Shown one piece after another: positions 42,362 to 51,983 of a DNA stretch of 64,000 nt (position 1 is its first letter; the number at the start of each line of letters is the position of its first letter). Position numbers and translations under genes: made by a program. This DNA is from Fervidobacterium gondwanense DSM 13020 (lineage in GTDB: Bacteria; Thermotogota; Thermotogae; Thermotogales; Fervidobacteriaceae): the NCBI RefSeq assembly GCF_900143265.1, contig NZ_FRDJ01000002.1:124001-188000 (forward strand). The letters are read 5' to 3'. A model generated the notes under the pieces. It had not been told where the DNA came from, made no database searches, and saw only the letters and a list, made by a program, of their open reading frames with translations.

Positions 42362-43210
42362 ATGGTAACTTTCATCACTGACACTGGTTGTGATATTCCT
42401 AAGGCTTTGAATCTGCCTTATGAAGTCGAGTATTTGCCACTAAGGGTATTTTTGAAAAATCAAGAATACGATGACAAAGTGACAATAACACCTGAAGAAC
42501 TTTATAATGATGAGCTAAAAGGTGAACTCGCGAGTACTTCTCTACCAAGGCCGGAGATTATCGAAAAAAGAATAAAAGGTGCTGCTGAGAAGAGTGAGTA
42601 TGTATATGTAATAACCATATCTGCAAAACTTAGTAACACGCACGACCTTATAAAGAATATAGTCAATTCGCTAAATCTGAAGAATGTAAAGGTCTTAGAT
42701 TCAAAAACCGCTTCAATAAAGCAAGCATATGTCCTCTTAAAGGCTATGGAGTATGTTCAGAAACGAGACAATCTTACGCAGGCTGTTATAGACAGTATAG
42801 TTTCCAATAGCCTTCTTGTGTTTTATGTGCCAACTTTGGAATATCTCTATAAAGGAGGACGAATAGGTAAAGCAAAAGCGCTTTTGGGAAAAGTTCTGAA
42901 TATAAAACCAATTCTCACGACAGATAATGAAGGCGAAGTCAGCACACTTGCAACAGCTCGTTCTGTAGAACTTGCAATATCGTCGATGGCTAATCTTGCT
43001 AAGAATTTTGTTCAGAGCAAAGGGTTGGAAAATTCTTATTCTATTGTAGGCGGCTACACGATCGGTTCCACAAAGGTTAATTTAGAAAGGCTGCTTAGTA
43101 ATTTCTCTACTTCAAGTGTGATCGGCTCTTCAACAATAGGTTCAGCGATAGCTGCTCACGTTGGTCCTGAGGCGTTCGGGTTGGTTATAGGCGAAAGGAT
43201 AGAGTTATAA
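42362..43210 (+). CDS. DegV family fatty-acid-binding protein
   Basis: This 282-residue protein starts VTFITDTGCDIP and has YVYVITISAKLSNTH, VLDSKTASIKQA, LYKGGRIGKAKAL and a C-terminal SSVIGSSTIGSAIAAHVGPEAFG. These are the DegV features; members bind a fatty acid in a cleft and some act as FakB, presenting exogenous fatty acid to a kinase. Its place as first gene of the fab operon fits a fatty-acid role. ATG 42362 follows GAGAGGTGAG. Confidence 0.92.
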   Translation: MVTFITDTGCDIPKALNLPYEVEYLPLRVFLKNQEYDDKVTITPEELYNDELKGELASTSLPRPEIIEKRIKGAAEKSEYVYVITISAKLSNTHDLIKNIVNSLNLKNVKVLDSKTASIKQAYVLLKAMEYVQKRDNLTQAVIDSIVSNSLLVFYVPTLEYLYKGGRIGKAKALLGKVLNIKPILTTDNEGEVSTLATARSVELAISSMANLAKNFVQSKGLENSYSIVGGYTIGSTKVNLERLLSNFSTSSVIGSSTIGSAIAAHVGPEAFGLVIGERIEL

Positions 43211-43246
43211 CGACTAATCTTTACAATGCAGTGGAGGTGTTTGAAA

Positions 43247-44476
43247 TTGAGAAAGGTCGTCATAACAGGTATGGGGGTTGTGTCTCCTTTGGGAAATAGT
43301 ATTAGAGAATTCTCCCGGAATCTTAGAGGTATGGAGATTGGTATTGATCGTATAACGTCATTTGATGCTTCGCACCTTCCTGTCCAGATAGCAGCTGAAA
43401 TTAAAGATTTCAAACCAGAAGAATATATGGACAAAAAGCTTGTAAAAAGGCTCGATAGGTACTCACAATTCGCTTTGGCAGCGGCAAGACAAGCAGTTGA
43501 GATGAGTGGACTAACGTTCAACGGCATTGAAGATCGAGTTGGCGTTTTGATATCTTCAGGTATGGGTGGATTTCTAACTCTATCTGAACAGAACGAGGTA
43601 TTGCGAGAAAAAGGACCGGATAGGGTTAGCCCATTTTTGATACCGATGATCTTAATAAACATGGCAAGCGGCGTTGTAGCTATGGAATTTGGATTAAAAG
43701 GTCCTAACTTTGCACCTGTTAGTGCGTGTGCAACCTCTGTTCACTCGATAGCCATAGGTTCTATGCTGATAAGACATGGATATGCTGACGTAGTGTTAGT
43801 CGGTGGCACAGAAGCCACTATTGCACCACTTCCAATAGCTGGTTTTGCATCTATGCGGGCTCTTTCAACAAGAAATAATGAACCCAAGAAGGCTTCGAGA
43901 CCATTTGACAAAAACAGAGATGGTTTTGTGATGGGAGAAGGTGCAGGCGTTTTAGTCTTAGAAGCCGAGGAGTTTGCAATCAAGAGAGGTGCCAGAATAA
44001 TAGCCGAAGTTAAAGGTTTTGCGATGAACGATGACGCACATCATTTCAGTGCACCTGATCCAGAAGCCAATGGTTCATCTAAGGTGATGAAAGCTGCCAT
44101 AAATGATGCGACACTCAAACCAGAAGATATAGATTTTGTTAACTGCCATGCTACGAGTACACCAGCAGGTGATGAGGTTGAACTTAAAGCAATAGAGAAA
44201 GTTTTTGGTGAACATGTAAAAAATATCTATGTCAATGCAACAAAGACACTCACTGGTCATTTGCTCGGAGCAGCCGGTGCTGTTGAAACGATAGGTGCGA
44301 TAATTCAGATGAACGAGGGATTTGTACACGGCATGCCCAACCTTGAAGAACTTGATGGACCTGAATATTTCAATATTCCACGTGAAACAGTCAAAGCAAA
44401 CATAAGAAACTTTGTCAAAAATTCTTTCGGTTTTGGTGGCCATAACGCTTCCGTGGTGGTGGGAAAATATGTCTAA
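43247..44476 (+). CDS. fabF: 3-oxoacyl-ACP synthase II
   Basis: This 409-residue condensing enzyme elongates acyl-ACP with malonyl-ACP. The catalytic Cys is in VSACATSVHSI (about residue 163) and the two His are in NCHATSTPAGDEVE and GHLLGAAGAVE. FGFGGHNAS closes the protein. TTG 43247 is used because GGAGGTG lies 7 bases upstream; the ATG at 43226 precedes that site. It overlaps fabZ by 8 bases. Confidence 0.95.
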   Translation: MRKVVITGMGVVSPLGNSIREFSRNLRGMEIGIDRITSFDASHLPVQIAAEIKDFKPEEYMDKKLVKRLDRYSQFALAAARQAVEMSGLTFNGIEDRVGVLISSGMGGFLTLSEQNEVLREKGPDRVSPFLIPMILINMASGVVAMEFGLKGPNFAPVSACATSVHSIAIGSMLIRHGYADVVLVGGTEATIAPLPIAGFASMRALSTRNNEPKKASRPFDKNRDGFVMGEGAGVLVLEAEEFAIKRGARIIAEVKGFAMNDDAHHFSAPDPEANGSSKVMKAAINDATLKPEDIDFVNCHATSTPAGDEVELKAIEKVFGEHVKNIYVNATKTLTGHLLGAAGAVETIGAIIQMNEGFVHGMPNLEELDGPEYFNIPRETVKANIRNFVKNSFGFGGHNASVVVGKYV

Positions 44477-44927
44477 CATCTCAATGAAGAGGGAAGACAT
44501 AATGAATATTTTACCACACAGAGAACCTATACTTTTGGTTGACGAAGTTATGGAAAAAGGTGAAGATTATATTATAGCCAAGAAGTACATTACAGCTAAT
44601 GAACCTGTTTTGAAAGGGCATTTTCCTGATTATCCTATATATCCTGGCGTCTATATCATCGAAGGTCTTGCACAAAGTGCTGGACTTCTCTTACTTAAAC
44701 CAGACTTATCAAACACCGTTCCGTTGTTTTTGGGTATCGACGAAGCAAGATTTAAGAAAGAAGTAAGGCCAGAGTGTGAGCTTGTTTACAATGTAAAACT
44801 CCTTGAACAAAAAGGTCCAATAACATTTGTTGAAGGAAAAGCGCTTGTAAATGGGCAAATTGTAGCGAAAGCGAGATTAATGCTTGGCGTTAAGGAGAAT
44901 AACAACGGTGGGGTTGATGCTGTATGA
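44469..44927 (+). CDS. fabZ: 3-hydroxyacyl-ACP dehydratase FabZ
   Basis: This 152-residue hot-dog-fold enzyme has ILPHREPILLVDEV and the active-site block GHFPDYPIYPGVYIIEGLAQ, with catalytic His and Glu. It dehydrates 3-hydroxyacyl-ACP. The start ATG overlaps the fabF end, and the stop overlaps the fabK start by 4 bases, so all three are translationally coupled. Confidence 0.95.
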   Translation: MSNISMKREDIMNILPHREPILLVDEVMEKGEDYIIAKKYITANEPVLKGHFPDYPIYPGVYIIEGLAQSAGLLLLKPDLSNTVPLFLGIDEARFKKEVRPECELVYNVKLLEQKGPITFVEGKALVNGQIVAKARLMLGVKENNNGGVDAV

Positions 44928-45913
44928 AGATGAACAGAGTGTGCGAATTACTGAATATTGAATATCCAATCATCATGGGTGGAATGTCTTGGGCAGGAAC
45001 GCCAGTCCTTGCAGCTGCTGTGTCAAACGCAGGTGGACTTGGAATAATCGGTTCCGGTGCGATGAAGAGGGAACATTTGAAAGAAGCGATTGACAAAATC
45101 AGAGCGCTCACAGATAGACCTTTTGGTGTCAATATTATACTTGTCTCACCATATGCCGACGAACTTGTTGATTTGGTCATTGAGGAGAAAGTACCAGTCG
45201 TAACTTTTGGAGCTGGAAACCCTGGTAAGTACATGTCAAAGCTTAAGGAAGCTGGCACTAAAGTAATACCAGTGGTAGCTTCCGACAATATGGCAAAGAT
45301 GATGGAACGCATCGGAGCTGATGCTGTTATAGCGGAAGGTATGGAATCTGGAGGACACATTGGGGAGGTCACCACACTTGTACTTGTCAATGCAGTGTGC
45401 AAGGCTGTTAAAATCCCTGTAATAGCCGCGGGTGGAATTGCAGATGGTAGAGCAATGGCAGCCATGTTCGCTCTTGGAGCTGAAGGGATACAGATGGGAA
45501 CAAGGTTCATTGCAACTGTTGAAGCAGACACTCACGAAAATTTTAAGAAGCTTATACTCAAATCTTCAATACGCGATACTGTTGTAACTGGAGCAGCACT
45601 CGGTCATCCGGCAAGAGTTATAGAAACCAGATTTGCAAAAAAGGTAAAAGAATTGGAAACTAAGAGTTTGCAGGAGGCGGAAGAAGTCTTAGTTGGAAGC
45701 TTAAGAAAAGCTGTCGTAGATGGTAATATCGACGAAGGCTCGTTTATGGCAGGGCAGTGTGTAGGCTTAATAACCGAGATAAAGACTGTAAAAGAAGTAA
45801 TTGAAGATATCATCATTGAATTCCACAGAGCAATTGAAGATTTGATTGAGAAATCTCGTCTTGTAAGTAATTCAAAGGGCTTTAATGATGAAAAAGTGGG
45901 GGTGAAAATATGA
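44924..45913 (+). CDS. fabK: Enoyl-ACP reductase II (FMN-dependent)
   Basis: This 329-residue TIM-barrel flavoenzyme has IIMGGMSWAGTPVLAAAVSN, VTFGAGNPGKY, AEGMESGGHIGEVTTL, IPVIAAGGIADGRAMA and LGAEGIQMGTRF, the FabK pattern. It reduces trans-2-enoyl-ACP using NAD(P)H. FabK replaces FabI in many anaerobes and Gram-positives. It overlaps both fabZ and fabD by 4 bases. Confidence 0.95.
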   Translation: MKMNRVCELLNIEYPIIMGGMSWAGTPVLAAAVSNAGGLGIIGSGAMKREHLKEAIDKIRALTDRPFGVNIILVSPYADELVDLVIEEKVPVVTFGAGNPGKYMSKLKEAGTKVIPVVASDNMAKMMERIGADAVIAEGMESGGHIGEVTTLVLVNAVCKAVKIPVIAAGGIADGRAMAAMFALGAEGIQMGTRFIATVEADTHENFKKLILKSSIRDTVVTGAALGHPARVIETRFAKKVKELETKSLQEAEEVLVGSLRKAVVDGNIDEGSFMAGQCVGLITEIKTVKEVIEDIIIEFHRAIEDLIEKSRLVSNSKGFNDEKVGVKI

Positions 45914-46809
45914 TAAGGGCATTCATATTCCCTGGCCAAGGTTCTCAATACAGTGGTATGGCTAGTGACTTTTCCAAATATGAATCTTGGGACGAATACG
46001 CTCAAAAAGCAAATGAAGTATTAGGCTTTTCTATCACAGAAATCATGGATGGTGACGAGGAAACTCTTAAACTTACAGAAAATGCCCAGCCTGCAATATA
46101 TCTTGCAAGTTATGTTGCATATGTTGAGATCTTTAAGAAAGGTATAGAACCTGAATACGTGGCTGGACACAGTCTTGGCGAGTACACAGCACTTGCTGCC
46201 GCTGGTGTTTATGACTTCGAAACGGGCATATATTTAGTTAGAAAGAGGGGCGAGTATATATCGCAAGCTATCGAACCAGGTAAAGGAAGTATGGCTGCTG
46301 TTATCGGTGTATCTGCTGAAGAGCTTGAAGAACTTGTGAAAAAATATGAAGGATTATACATCGCAAATTACAATTCGAATGAACAGACCGTAGTTAGTGG
46401 AAAAGCAGAGAGTATTAAATCTTTTGTGATTAATTTAACAGAACAAGGAAAGAGAGCAATGGAATTAAAGGTTTCTGGTCCATTCCATACACCATACCTT
46501 GATAGCGCAAGGGAGAAGATGGCAAAGGAAATTGAGCATATAAAATTTAATAAGCCAAAATATCCGATAGTTATGAACAGTGTTGCAAAAGAAATCTCAG
46601 ATCCGCATCAGATAAAACACTATGTCTTAGAGCAAATAAGTGGACCAGTTTATTGGAAACAATCGATCGACAGAATGTTGGAACTTGGTGTCGAAGAGTT
46701 CATTGAGCTCGGACCTAAGAACGTGTTGTCATCAATGCTTAAGAAAGCTAAGTTTAATGCCAAACACTTCACAGCTGTTGTTCAGGAGGGGGTCTTGGAT
46801 GGCAAATAA
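45910..46809 (+). CDS. fabD: Malonyl-CoA:ACP transacylase
   Basis: This 299-residue enzyme loads malonyl groups onto ACP. It begins FIFPGQGSQYSGM, has the nucleophile elbow VAGHSLGEYTALAAAG, and KVSGPFHTPYLDSA with the catalytic His. Its end overlaps the bioY start by 11 bases. Confidence 0.95.
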   Translation: MIRAFIFPGQGSQYSGMASDFSKYESWDEYAQKANEVLGFSITEIMDGDEETLKLTENAQPAIYLASYVAYVEIFKKGIEPEYVAGHSLGEYTALAAAGVYDFETGIYLVRKRGEYISQAIEPGKGSMAAVIGVSAEELEELVKKYEGLYIANYNSNEQTVVSGKAESIKSFVINLTEQGKRAMELKVSGPFHTPYLDSAREKMAKEIEHIKFNKPKYPIVMNSVAKEISDPHQIKHYVLEQISGPVYWKQSIDRMLELGVEEFIELGPKNVLSSMLKKAKFNAKHFTAVVQEGVLDGK

Positions 46810-47353
46810 TTACAGATATACACAAAATAAATCGGAAAGGACTCTTCGGCTTGGGTTCATACCACTTTTTACAGCTTTGACAGCAGTTGGTGCACAGATT
46901 TCACTCCCTATTGGTAGTGTTCCGATTACGCTACAAATGCTATTTGTCTTCCTAACAGGTTTTCTACTTGAGCCAATCGACGCTTTTGTATCTATGGCAC
47001 TATACTTAGTACTTGGAGCAAGTGGTATACCTGTTTTTGCAAATTTTTCAGCAGGATTATCACATCTTGTTGGTCCAACCGCAGGGTACCTTTGGGCATT
47101 TCCTATCTCGGCATTGTTGATAGCAAATTTGAGAAGGAAACTGGGCAATATTTTTGCAGGGTTCGTAGGATTATCGATAGTCTATTTTCACGGTTGGTTA
47201 GTTCTTGGAATGTATCTGAAGAACTTCAGTAAGGCTTTTTTAGTCGGTGTAGTTCCGTTTGCGTTAATCGATGCAGTCAAATTAGCTCTTGCGATATACG
47301 CAGCTCAAAAGATTGAAAAAGTATTAGGAGGAAGCGTGTATGGGAAAGCTTGA
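46799..47353 (+). CDS. bioY: Biotin ECF transporter substrate-binding protein BioY
   Basis: This 184-residue membrane protein has six helices and the BioY blocks ALTAVGAQISLPIGSVPITL, GFLLEPIDAFVSMALYLVLG and GPTAGYLWAFPISA. It imports biotin, needed by acetyl-CoA carboxylase to supply malonyl-CoA to the fab enzymes encoded around it, so its position inside the operon is functionally sensible. ATG 46799 follows CAGGAGGGGG. It overlaps fabG by 14 bases. Confidence 0.92.
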   Translation: MANNYRYTQNKSERTLRLGFIPLFTALTAVGAQISLPIGSVPITLQMLFVFLTGFLLEPIDAFVSMALYLVLGASGIPVFANFSAGLSHLVGPTAGYLWAFPISALLIANLRRKLGNIFAGFVGLSIVYFHGWLVLGMYLKNFSKAFLVGVVPFALIDAVKLALAIYAAQKIEKVLGGSVYGKA

Positions 47354-48038
47354 TGGAAAAGTTGCTATAGTGACGGGGGCATCTGGCGGGATAGGTAGGG
47401 CAATTGCTAAGGAACTATCAGACGAAGGCGCTGTGGTGATTGGTTTCAACTACGCTCCAACAGGCGCTGATAATGAGTATGTTGTTGATATAACGGACCG
47501 AAAAAGTGTTGAAAATGCGGTCCATGATGTGATTCAGAAGTTCGGAAGGATTGATATGTTAATCAACAACGCTGGTATTACTAAGGATAATCTTACTTAT
47601 AGAATGAGCTATGAAGACTGGGATAGCGTCATCAACACAAACCTGACTGGTGCTTTCAACTTGGTTAAATCATGCATAAGAGATATCGTTAAAAATCAAG
47701 GAGTTATTATCAACGTTTCGTCAGTAGTTGGACTGGAAGGTAATATAGGTCAAGCAAACTATTCAGCATCTAAAGCGGGACTGATTGGGCTGACAAAATC
47801 TCTGGCTAAAGAATTTGGAAGAAAGAACGTCCGGGTTAATGCAATAGCACCAGGATTCATTGAGACTCCAATGACCGAGAAATTACCAGAAGAGATAAAA
47901 AAAGCAGCGATAGAGAAGATATCGATGAGAAGATTTGGAAAACCGGAAGAAGTCGCAAAAGTAGTTAGATTTCTTGTTGCAGAAGCAACATATATAAATG
48001 GTCAAGTAATAGTGATTGATGGCGGTATGGAATTGTAA
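47340..48038 (+). CDS. fabG: 3-oxoacyl-ACP reductase
   Basis: This 232-residue SDR enzyme has the cofactor motif VTGASGGIGRAIA, NNAG, and the catalytic Ser-Tyr-Lys in NVSSVVG and YSASKAG. It ends YINGQVIVIDGGMEL. It reduces 3-oxoacyl-ACP with NADPH. It is slightly shorter than usual because the loop after strand 2 is trimmed (NYAPTGADNEYVVD). It is the last gene of the operon, before a terminator. Confidence 0.94.
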   Translation: MGKLDGKVAIVTGASGGIGRAIAKELSDEGAVVIGFNYAPTGADNEYVVDITDRKSVENAVHDVIQKFGRIDMLINNAGITKDNLTYRMSYEDWDSVINTNLTGAFNLVKSCIRDIVKNQGVIINVSSVVGLEGNIGQANYSASKAGLIGLTKSLAKEFGRKNVRVNAIAPGFIETPMTEKLPEEIKKAAIEKISMRRFGKPEEVAKVVRFLVAEATYINGQVIVIDGGMEL

Positions 48039-48111
48039 TTTCAGTTGCTTAAAACTGAAATACTCCTCCTCTCTAAGTGTTGCCTATCGTATAGCTTTAA
48101 TACCATAGTTG

Positions 48112-48138
48112 CCGGTCCAAAGAACGGACCGGTATTTT
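48112..48138 (+). terminator. Terminator of the fab operon
   Basis: CCGGTCC pairs with GGACCGG around a 7-nt loop, followed by TATTTTT. Confidence 0.85.
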
Positions 48139-49071
48139 TCATTCACTTTCGCGAAGAAATCTTCTTATCTCCAGAAGAACTTTTTCATTCCAGAGAGGTA
48201 AATGTCCCTCGCTTGGTATCAGAATGAATTTTGACTTTTTAATATGTTCTGACAAGTACTTCCCTATACTTGGTGGTGTGATGGTGTCGTTTTCACCATA
48301 TATTATAAGTGTGGGAATGTTCAAATTACTTAAGTCTATTTCTATCTCTTCTTGTGCAATTTTGTCCTTAGAGAACTTAACGAGTACTTCCGCAGGCAGG
48401 AAATAATTTTGTGAGAAAATATAGTCAAAGTGTTCCATATTTTTCAAATCCTTTGTCTCACCGAGGAAATTTCTGTACACAAATTTCACAACAGGATAAG
48501 TCTTCAAACCTACGTTTAACAATAGCGTAAGCCTATCGAATGTTTCTTCATCTGATGGTACATTCGAATTAACGTTTATATTTTCATTTGATTGTCTAAA
48601 ACTAAATGCAGAATCCACCAAGATAAGTCTTTCGACTCGACCAGGCTGGTTGATAGCCGTTAGTATTGACAAATAACCACCCATAGAATGACCAACAAGA
48701 GTGAATTGGTTTATATTTAATGATTCTATGAAAGATATAATTACTTTAACCAAGTTTCTATCTGAGTAATCAAAGGTTACGCTTTTTTCTGACAGACCAA
48801 ACGGTGGAATATCTAATGCGACACACCGATATTCTTTGGATAGTTCTCCCATTAAAAAGTTCCAATCATATGATGAACCACCAAATCCATGTAAAAAGAC
48901 TACTGTCTTCCCATTAACAGGACCGCTCTCTCTGTAAGATAAAGTCAGTCCTTCAATTCGAACTGTCCTAATTTCCTTAGAAAGCTGTTTATGTAGATTT
49001 CTTGTAGCTATGTCAGTTGTGATGAGAAATGCCAAAAGGCTTATTAGTATAGTTCGAAGAAGATTAGCCAC
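48139..49071 (-). CDS. Alpha/beta hydrolase, membrane-anchored
   Basis: This 310-residue protein has an N-terminal hydrophobic helix (residues about 2-20) that may anchor or export it. The hydrolase fold has VVFLHGFGGSSYDWNFLM (oxyanion hole), nucleophile VGHSMGGYLSIL, acid IIYGENDTITPP and the catalytic His in PSEGHLPLWNE. The closest general group is epoxide hydrolase/haloperoxidase-like esterases; the substrate is unknown. GTG 49071 follows GAGGTG by 6 bases. Confidence 0.88.
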   Translation of the reverse strand: MANLLRTILISLLAFLITTDIATRNLHKQLSKEIRTVRIEGLTLSYRESGPVNGKTVVFLHGFGGSSYDWNFLMGELSKEYRCVALDIPPFGLSEKSVTFDYSDRNLVKVIISFIESLNINQFTLVGHSMGGYLSILTAINQPGRVERLILVDSAFSFRQSNENINVNSNVPSDEETFDRLTLLLNVGLKTYPVVKFVYRNFLGETKDLKNMEHFDYIFSQNYFLPAEVLVKFSKDKIAQEEIEIDLSNLNIPTLIIYGENDTITPPSIGKYLSEHIKKSKFILIPSEGHLPLWNEKVLLEIRRFLRESE

Positions 49072-49261
49072 TTTAAACACCTCTTTCAATAAGCACATAT
49101 TTAGACAATGCTTACCTTATTCAATTATACTCCTGCTGGTATTTGCCTAAATTAACATAAAAGAAAAAAACAATTTATCAGAGAGTGTATACGAGAAATT
49201 AGAAAAGTATGGTAGAATTATACAGGTACTTTTCTAAAATTTTGATTTTGGAGGTGTGAAA

Positions 49262-51907
49262 ATGAGTAAAAAGTGGGTTTATTTCTTTGCCGACGGCAAA
49301 GCCGAAGGAACCGCTCAAATGAAAGAGTTGCTTGGCGGTAAGGGTGCAAACCTTGCTGAAATGACAAACGCCGGTGTTCCAGTACCTCCTGGCTTTACTA
49401 TCACAACTGAGGTTTGTAAGTATTACTACGACAACAACAGAACTTATCCACAAGATTTAGCAGAACAAGTCAACGCAGCAATTAAAGAGTTGGAAAAAGT
49501 TACAGGAAAAGGTTTTGGGGATCCGATAAAACCTCTTCTTGTATCAGTCAGGTCCGGTGCTGCAATTTCCATGCCAGGAATGATGGACACAATCCTCAAC
49601 CTCGGTCTTAACGACGAGACAGTTAAGGGTCTTGTTGAAATGACCAACAATGAAAGATTCGCATACGACTCATACAGAAGGTTCTTACAGATGTTTGGTG
49701 ATACTGCACTTGGCATTCCTCACTCTGATTTCGAAAATGCACTCTCTGAAATGAAAGCTAACAAAGGTGTAAAGCTCGATACAGACCTCGATGCAGAAGA
49801 CCTTAAGAAGCTTGTCGAAATTTACAAGGAAATTTACAAGAAACATGGAAAAGAATTCCCACAAGATGTAAATAAACAGCTATGGGCAGCTATTGAGGCT
49901 GTTATTTGGTCATGGATGAGCGACAGGGCAATTAAGTACAGAGAAATTCACGGAATCAAGGAAGGACAACTTCTCGGAACAGCTGTTAACATCGTTGCCA
50001 TGGTATTCGGTAACATGGGTGACGACAGCGGTACTGGTGTCTGCTTCACGAGAGATCCAAACACTGGAGAAAAGGTACACTATGGAGAGTTCTTGCCAAA
50101 TGCGCAAGGTGAAGACGTTGTCGCAGGTATAAGGACACCATATCCTCTCGAAAAGATGAAGGAAATGATCCCACACGCGTATGATGAACTTATTGAAATA
50201 ATGGATAGACTTGAAGCATATTTCAAAGATATGCAAGACATCGAATTCACAGTTGAAAGAGGAAAACTCTACATTCTCCAAACAAGAAATGCTAAGAGAA
50301 CAAGCCAGGCAGCTATAAGAATCGCTGTTGATATGGTACACGAAGGGCTTATCGACAAGAAGACAGCAGTCCTTAGAGTACAGCCGTCAGACATTGAAAG
50401 AGTCCTCCATCCAAAATTCGATGAAAATGAAAGAAAGAATGCAAAAGTTATAGCAAAGGGACTTCCAGCGTCACCAGGTGCTGCAACAGGTAAGATTTAC
50501 TTCGACGCACACAAGGCTGAGAAAATGGCTGAAGCAGGAGAAAAAGTGCTGCTTGTAAGACCTGAAACAAGCCCTGAAGATGTTGGCGGTATGAACGCAG
50601 CAGAAGGCATACTCACCGCACGTGGTGGTATGACATCGCACGCGGCAGTTGTCGCAAGAGGTCTTGGTAAGCCAGCGGTAGTTGGTGCAGAGAGCATATA
50701 TGTTGACGAAGAAGAAGGCTTCCTTAAAGTTGGAGATTTTGTTGTCAAAGAAGGAGAATGGCTCTCAATCGATGGTACGACTGGTGAAGTTTTCCTCGGT
50801 AAAGTGACAACAGTCAAACCACGCGGTCTTGAAGGACCAGTTGCAGAACTGCTATCATGGGCAGACGAATTCAGAAAACTCGGCGTTAGGGCAAACGCAG
50901 ACGTTCCAAGAGACGCAAAGGTTGCAAGGGAATTCGGAGCAGAGGGTATCGGTTTGTGCCGAACAGAACACATGTTCTTTGAAAAGGACAGAATACCAAA
51001 GGTCAGAAGAATGATCGTTGCGAGAACAGTTGAAGAAAGAGAAGCAGCACTTGCTGAACTTCTGCCACTCCAGAAAGAAGACTTCAAAGGCCTCTTCAGA
51101 GAAATGAAGGGTTACCCGGTTACAATAAGATTGATTGACCCACCACTCCACGAATTCTTGCCACACGAAGAAGAACAGATGGCGGAAGTTGCTGCTCAGA
51201 TAGGTATAAGCGTAGAAGAACTTAAGAAAGTTGTTGAACAACTCCACGAGCTCAACCCAATGCTTGGGCACAGAGGCGTGCGACTTGTCATAACATATCC
51301 TGAGATAGCTGTTATGCAGACGAAAGCAATAATTCTTGCCGCAATAGAGCTCAAGAAAGAAGAAGGAATTGACGTTGTTCCAGAAATAATGATTCCTCTT
51401 GTAGGACACATTAACGAACTTAAATACATTAAAGATGTTGTAATAAAGACCGCTGATGAACTTATCAAACAACATGGCGTTGAACTTAAATACCTTGTCG
51501 GTACGATGATTGAGGTTCCAAGAGCGGCAGTTACAGCTGATCAGATTGCTCAAGAAGCTGACTTCTTCAGCTTTGGTACAAACGACCTTACACAGATGAC
51601 CTTTGGATTCAGTAGAGATGACGTTGGTAAGTTCTTGCCAGAGTACCTTGCAAAAGGTATACTCGAAGATGACCCATTCAAACACGTTGATACACAAGGC
51701 GTTGGTCAGCTCGTTAAGATGGCTACAGAGAAAGGAAAAGAAGTCAAGGAAAAACTCAAATGTGGAGTTTGTGGTGAACACGGTGGAGATCCAAAATCCA
51801 TCATGTTCTTTGCCACAACAAAACTCGACTATGTCAGCGCATCACCATACAGAATTCCAGTTGCAAGACTTGCAGCTGCACAAGCAAGCATCAAATACAG
51901 AAGCTAA
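49262..51907 (+). CDS. ppdK: Pyruvate phosphate dikinase
   Basis: This 881-residue enzyme interconverts pyruvate, ATP and phosphate with PEP, AMP and PPi. In anaerobic thermophiles it often works with PPi-linked glycolysis. The N-terminal nucleotide-binding domain has LLGGKGANLAEMTNAGVPVP and VSVRSGAAISMPGMMDTILN; the phospho-His is in LTARGGMTSHAAVVARG. The PEP-binding barrel has RTEHMFFEKDR, FGTNDLTQMTFGFSRDD and the catalytic Cys in KCGVCGEHGGDP. Length is normal. ATG 49262 follows GGAGGTG. Codon use looks strongly biased, as for a highly expressed gene. Confidence 0.97.
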   Translation: MSKKWVYFFADGKAEGTAQMKELLGGKGANLAEMTNAGVPVPPGFTITTEVCKYYYDNNRTYPQDLAEQVNAAIKELEKVTGKGFGDPIKPLLVSVRSGAAISMPGMMDTILNLGLNDETVKGLVEMTNNERFAYDSYRRFLQMFGDTALGIPHSDFENALSEMKANKGVKLDTDLDAEDLKKLVEIYKEIYKKHGKEFPQDVNKQLWAAIEAVIWSWMSDRAIKYREIHGIKEGQLLGTAVNIVAMVFGNMGDDSGTGVCFTRDPNTGEKVHYGEFLPNAQGEDVVAGIRTPYPLEKMKEMIPHAYDELIEIMDRLEAYFKDMQDIEFTVERGKLYILQTRNAKRTSQAAIRIAVDMVHEGLIDKKTAVLRVQPSDIERVLHPKFDENERKNAKVIAKGLPASPGAATGKIYFDAHKAEKMAEAGEKVLLVRPETSPEDVGGMNAAEGILTARGGMTSHAAVVARGLGKPAVVGAESIYVDEEEGFLKVGDFVVKEGEWLSIDGTTGEVFLGKVTTVKPRGLEGPVAELLSWADEFRKLGVRANADVPRDAKVAREFGAEGIGLCRTEHMFFEKDRIPKVRRMIVARTVEEREAALAELLPLQKEDFKGLFREMKGYPVTIRLIDPPLHEFLPHEEEQMAEVAAQIGISVEELKKVVEQLHELNPMLGHRGVRLVITYPEIAVMQTKAIILAAIELKKEEGIDVVPEIMIPLVGHINELKYIKDVVIKTADELIKQHGVELKYLVGTMIEVPRAAVTADQIAQEADFFSFGTNDLTQMTFGFSRDDVGKFLPEYLAKGILEDDPFKHVDTQGVGQLVKMATEKGKEVKEKLKCGVCGEHGGDPKSIMFFATTKLDYVSASPYRIPVARLAAAQASIKYRS

Positions 51908-51922
51908 TAATTGTCTTTCTCT

Positions 51923-51949
51923 CGGGGCGCTTTTGCGCCCCATATATTT
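51923..51949 (+). terminator. Probable terminator after ppdK
   Basis: GGGGCGC pairs with GCGCCCC around TTTT. The following ATATATTTAT is only moderately T-rich, so efficiency may be partial. Confidence 0.6.
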
Positions 51950-51983
51950 ATTGCTGTGAAAAAGAATATGGAGCGTGGTTTGA

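Noticed and set aside
44890-45531. A 213-codon open frame antisense to fabK
   Set aside because: It opposes clear FabK motifs, is rich in Ser/Pro/Ala repeats as expected from reverse reading, and has no ribosome binding site.
50855-51781. A 308-codon open frame on the minus strand inside ppdK
   Set aside because: It is antisense to a well-supported, strongly biased gene and its composition (Phe, Cys, Asn rich) is that of a shadow frame.
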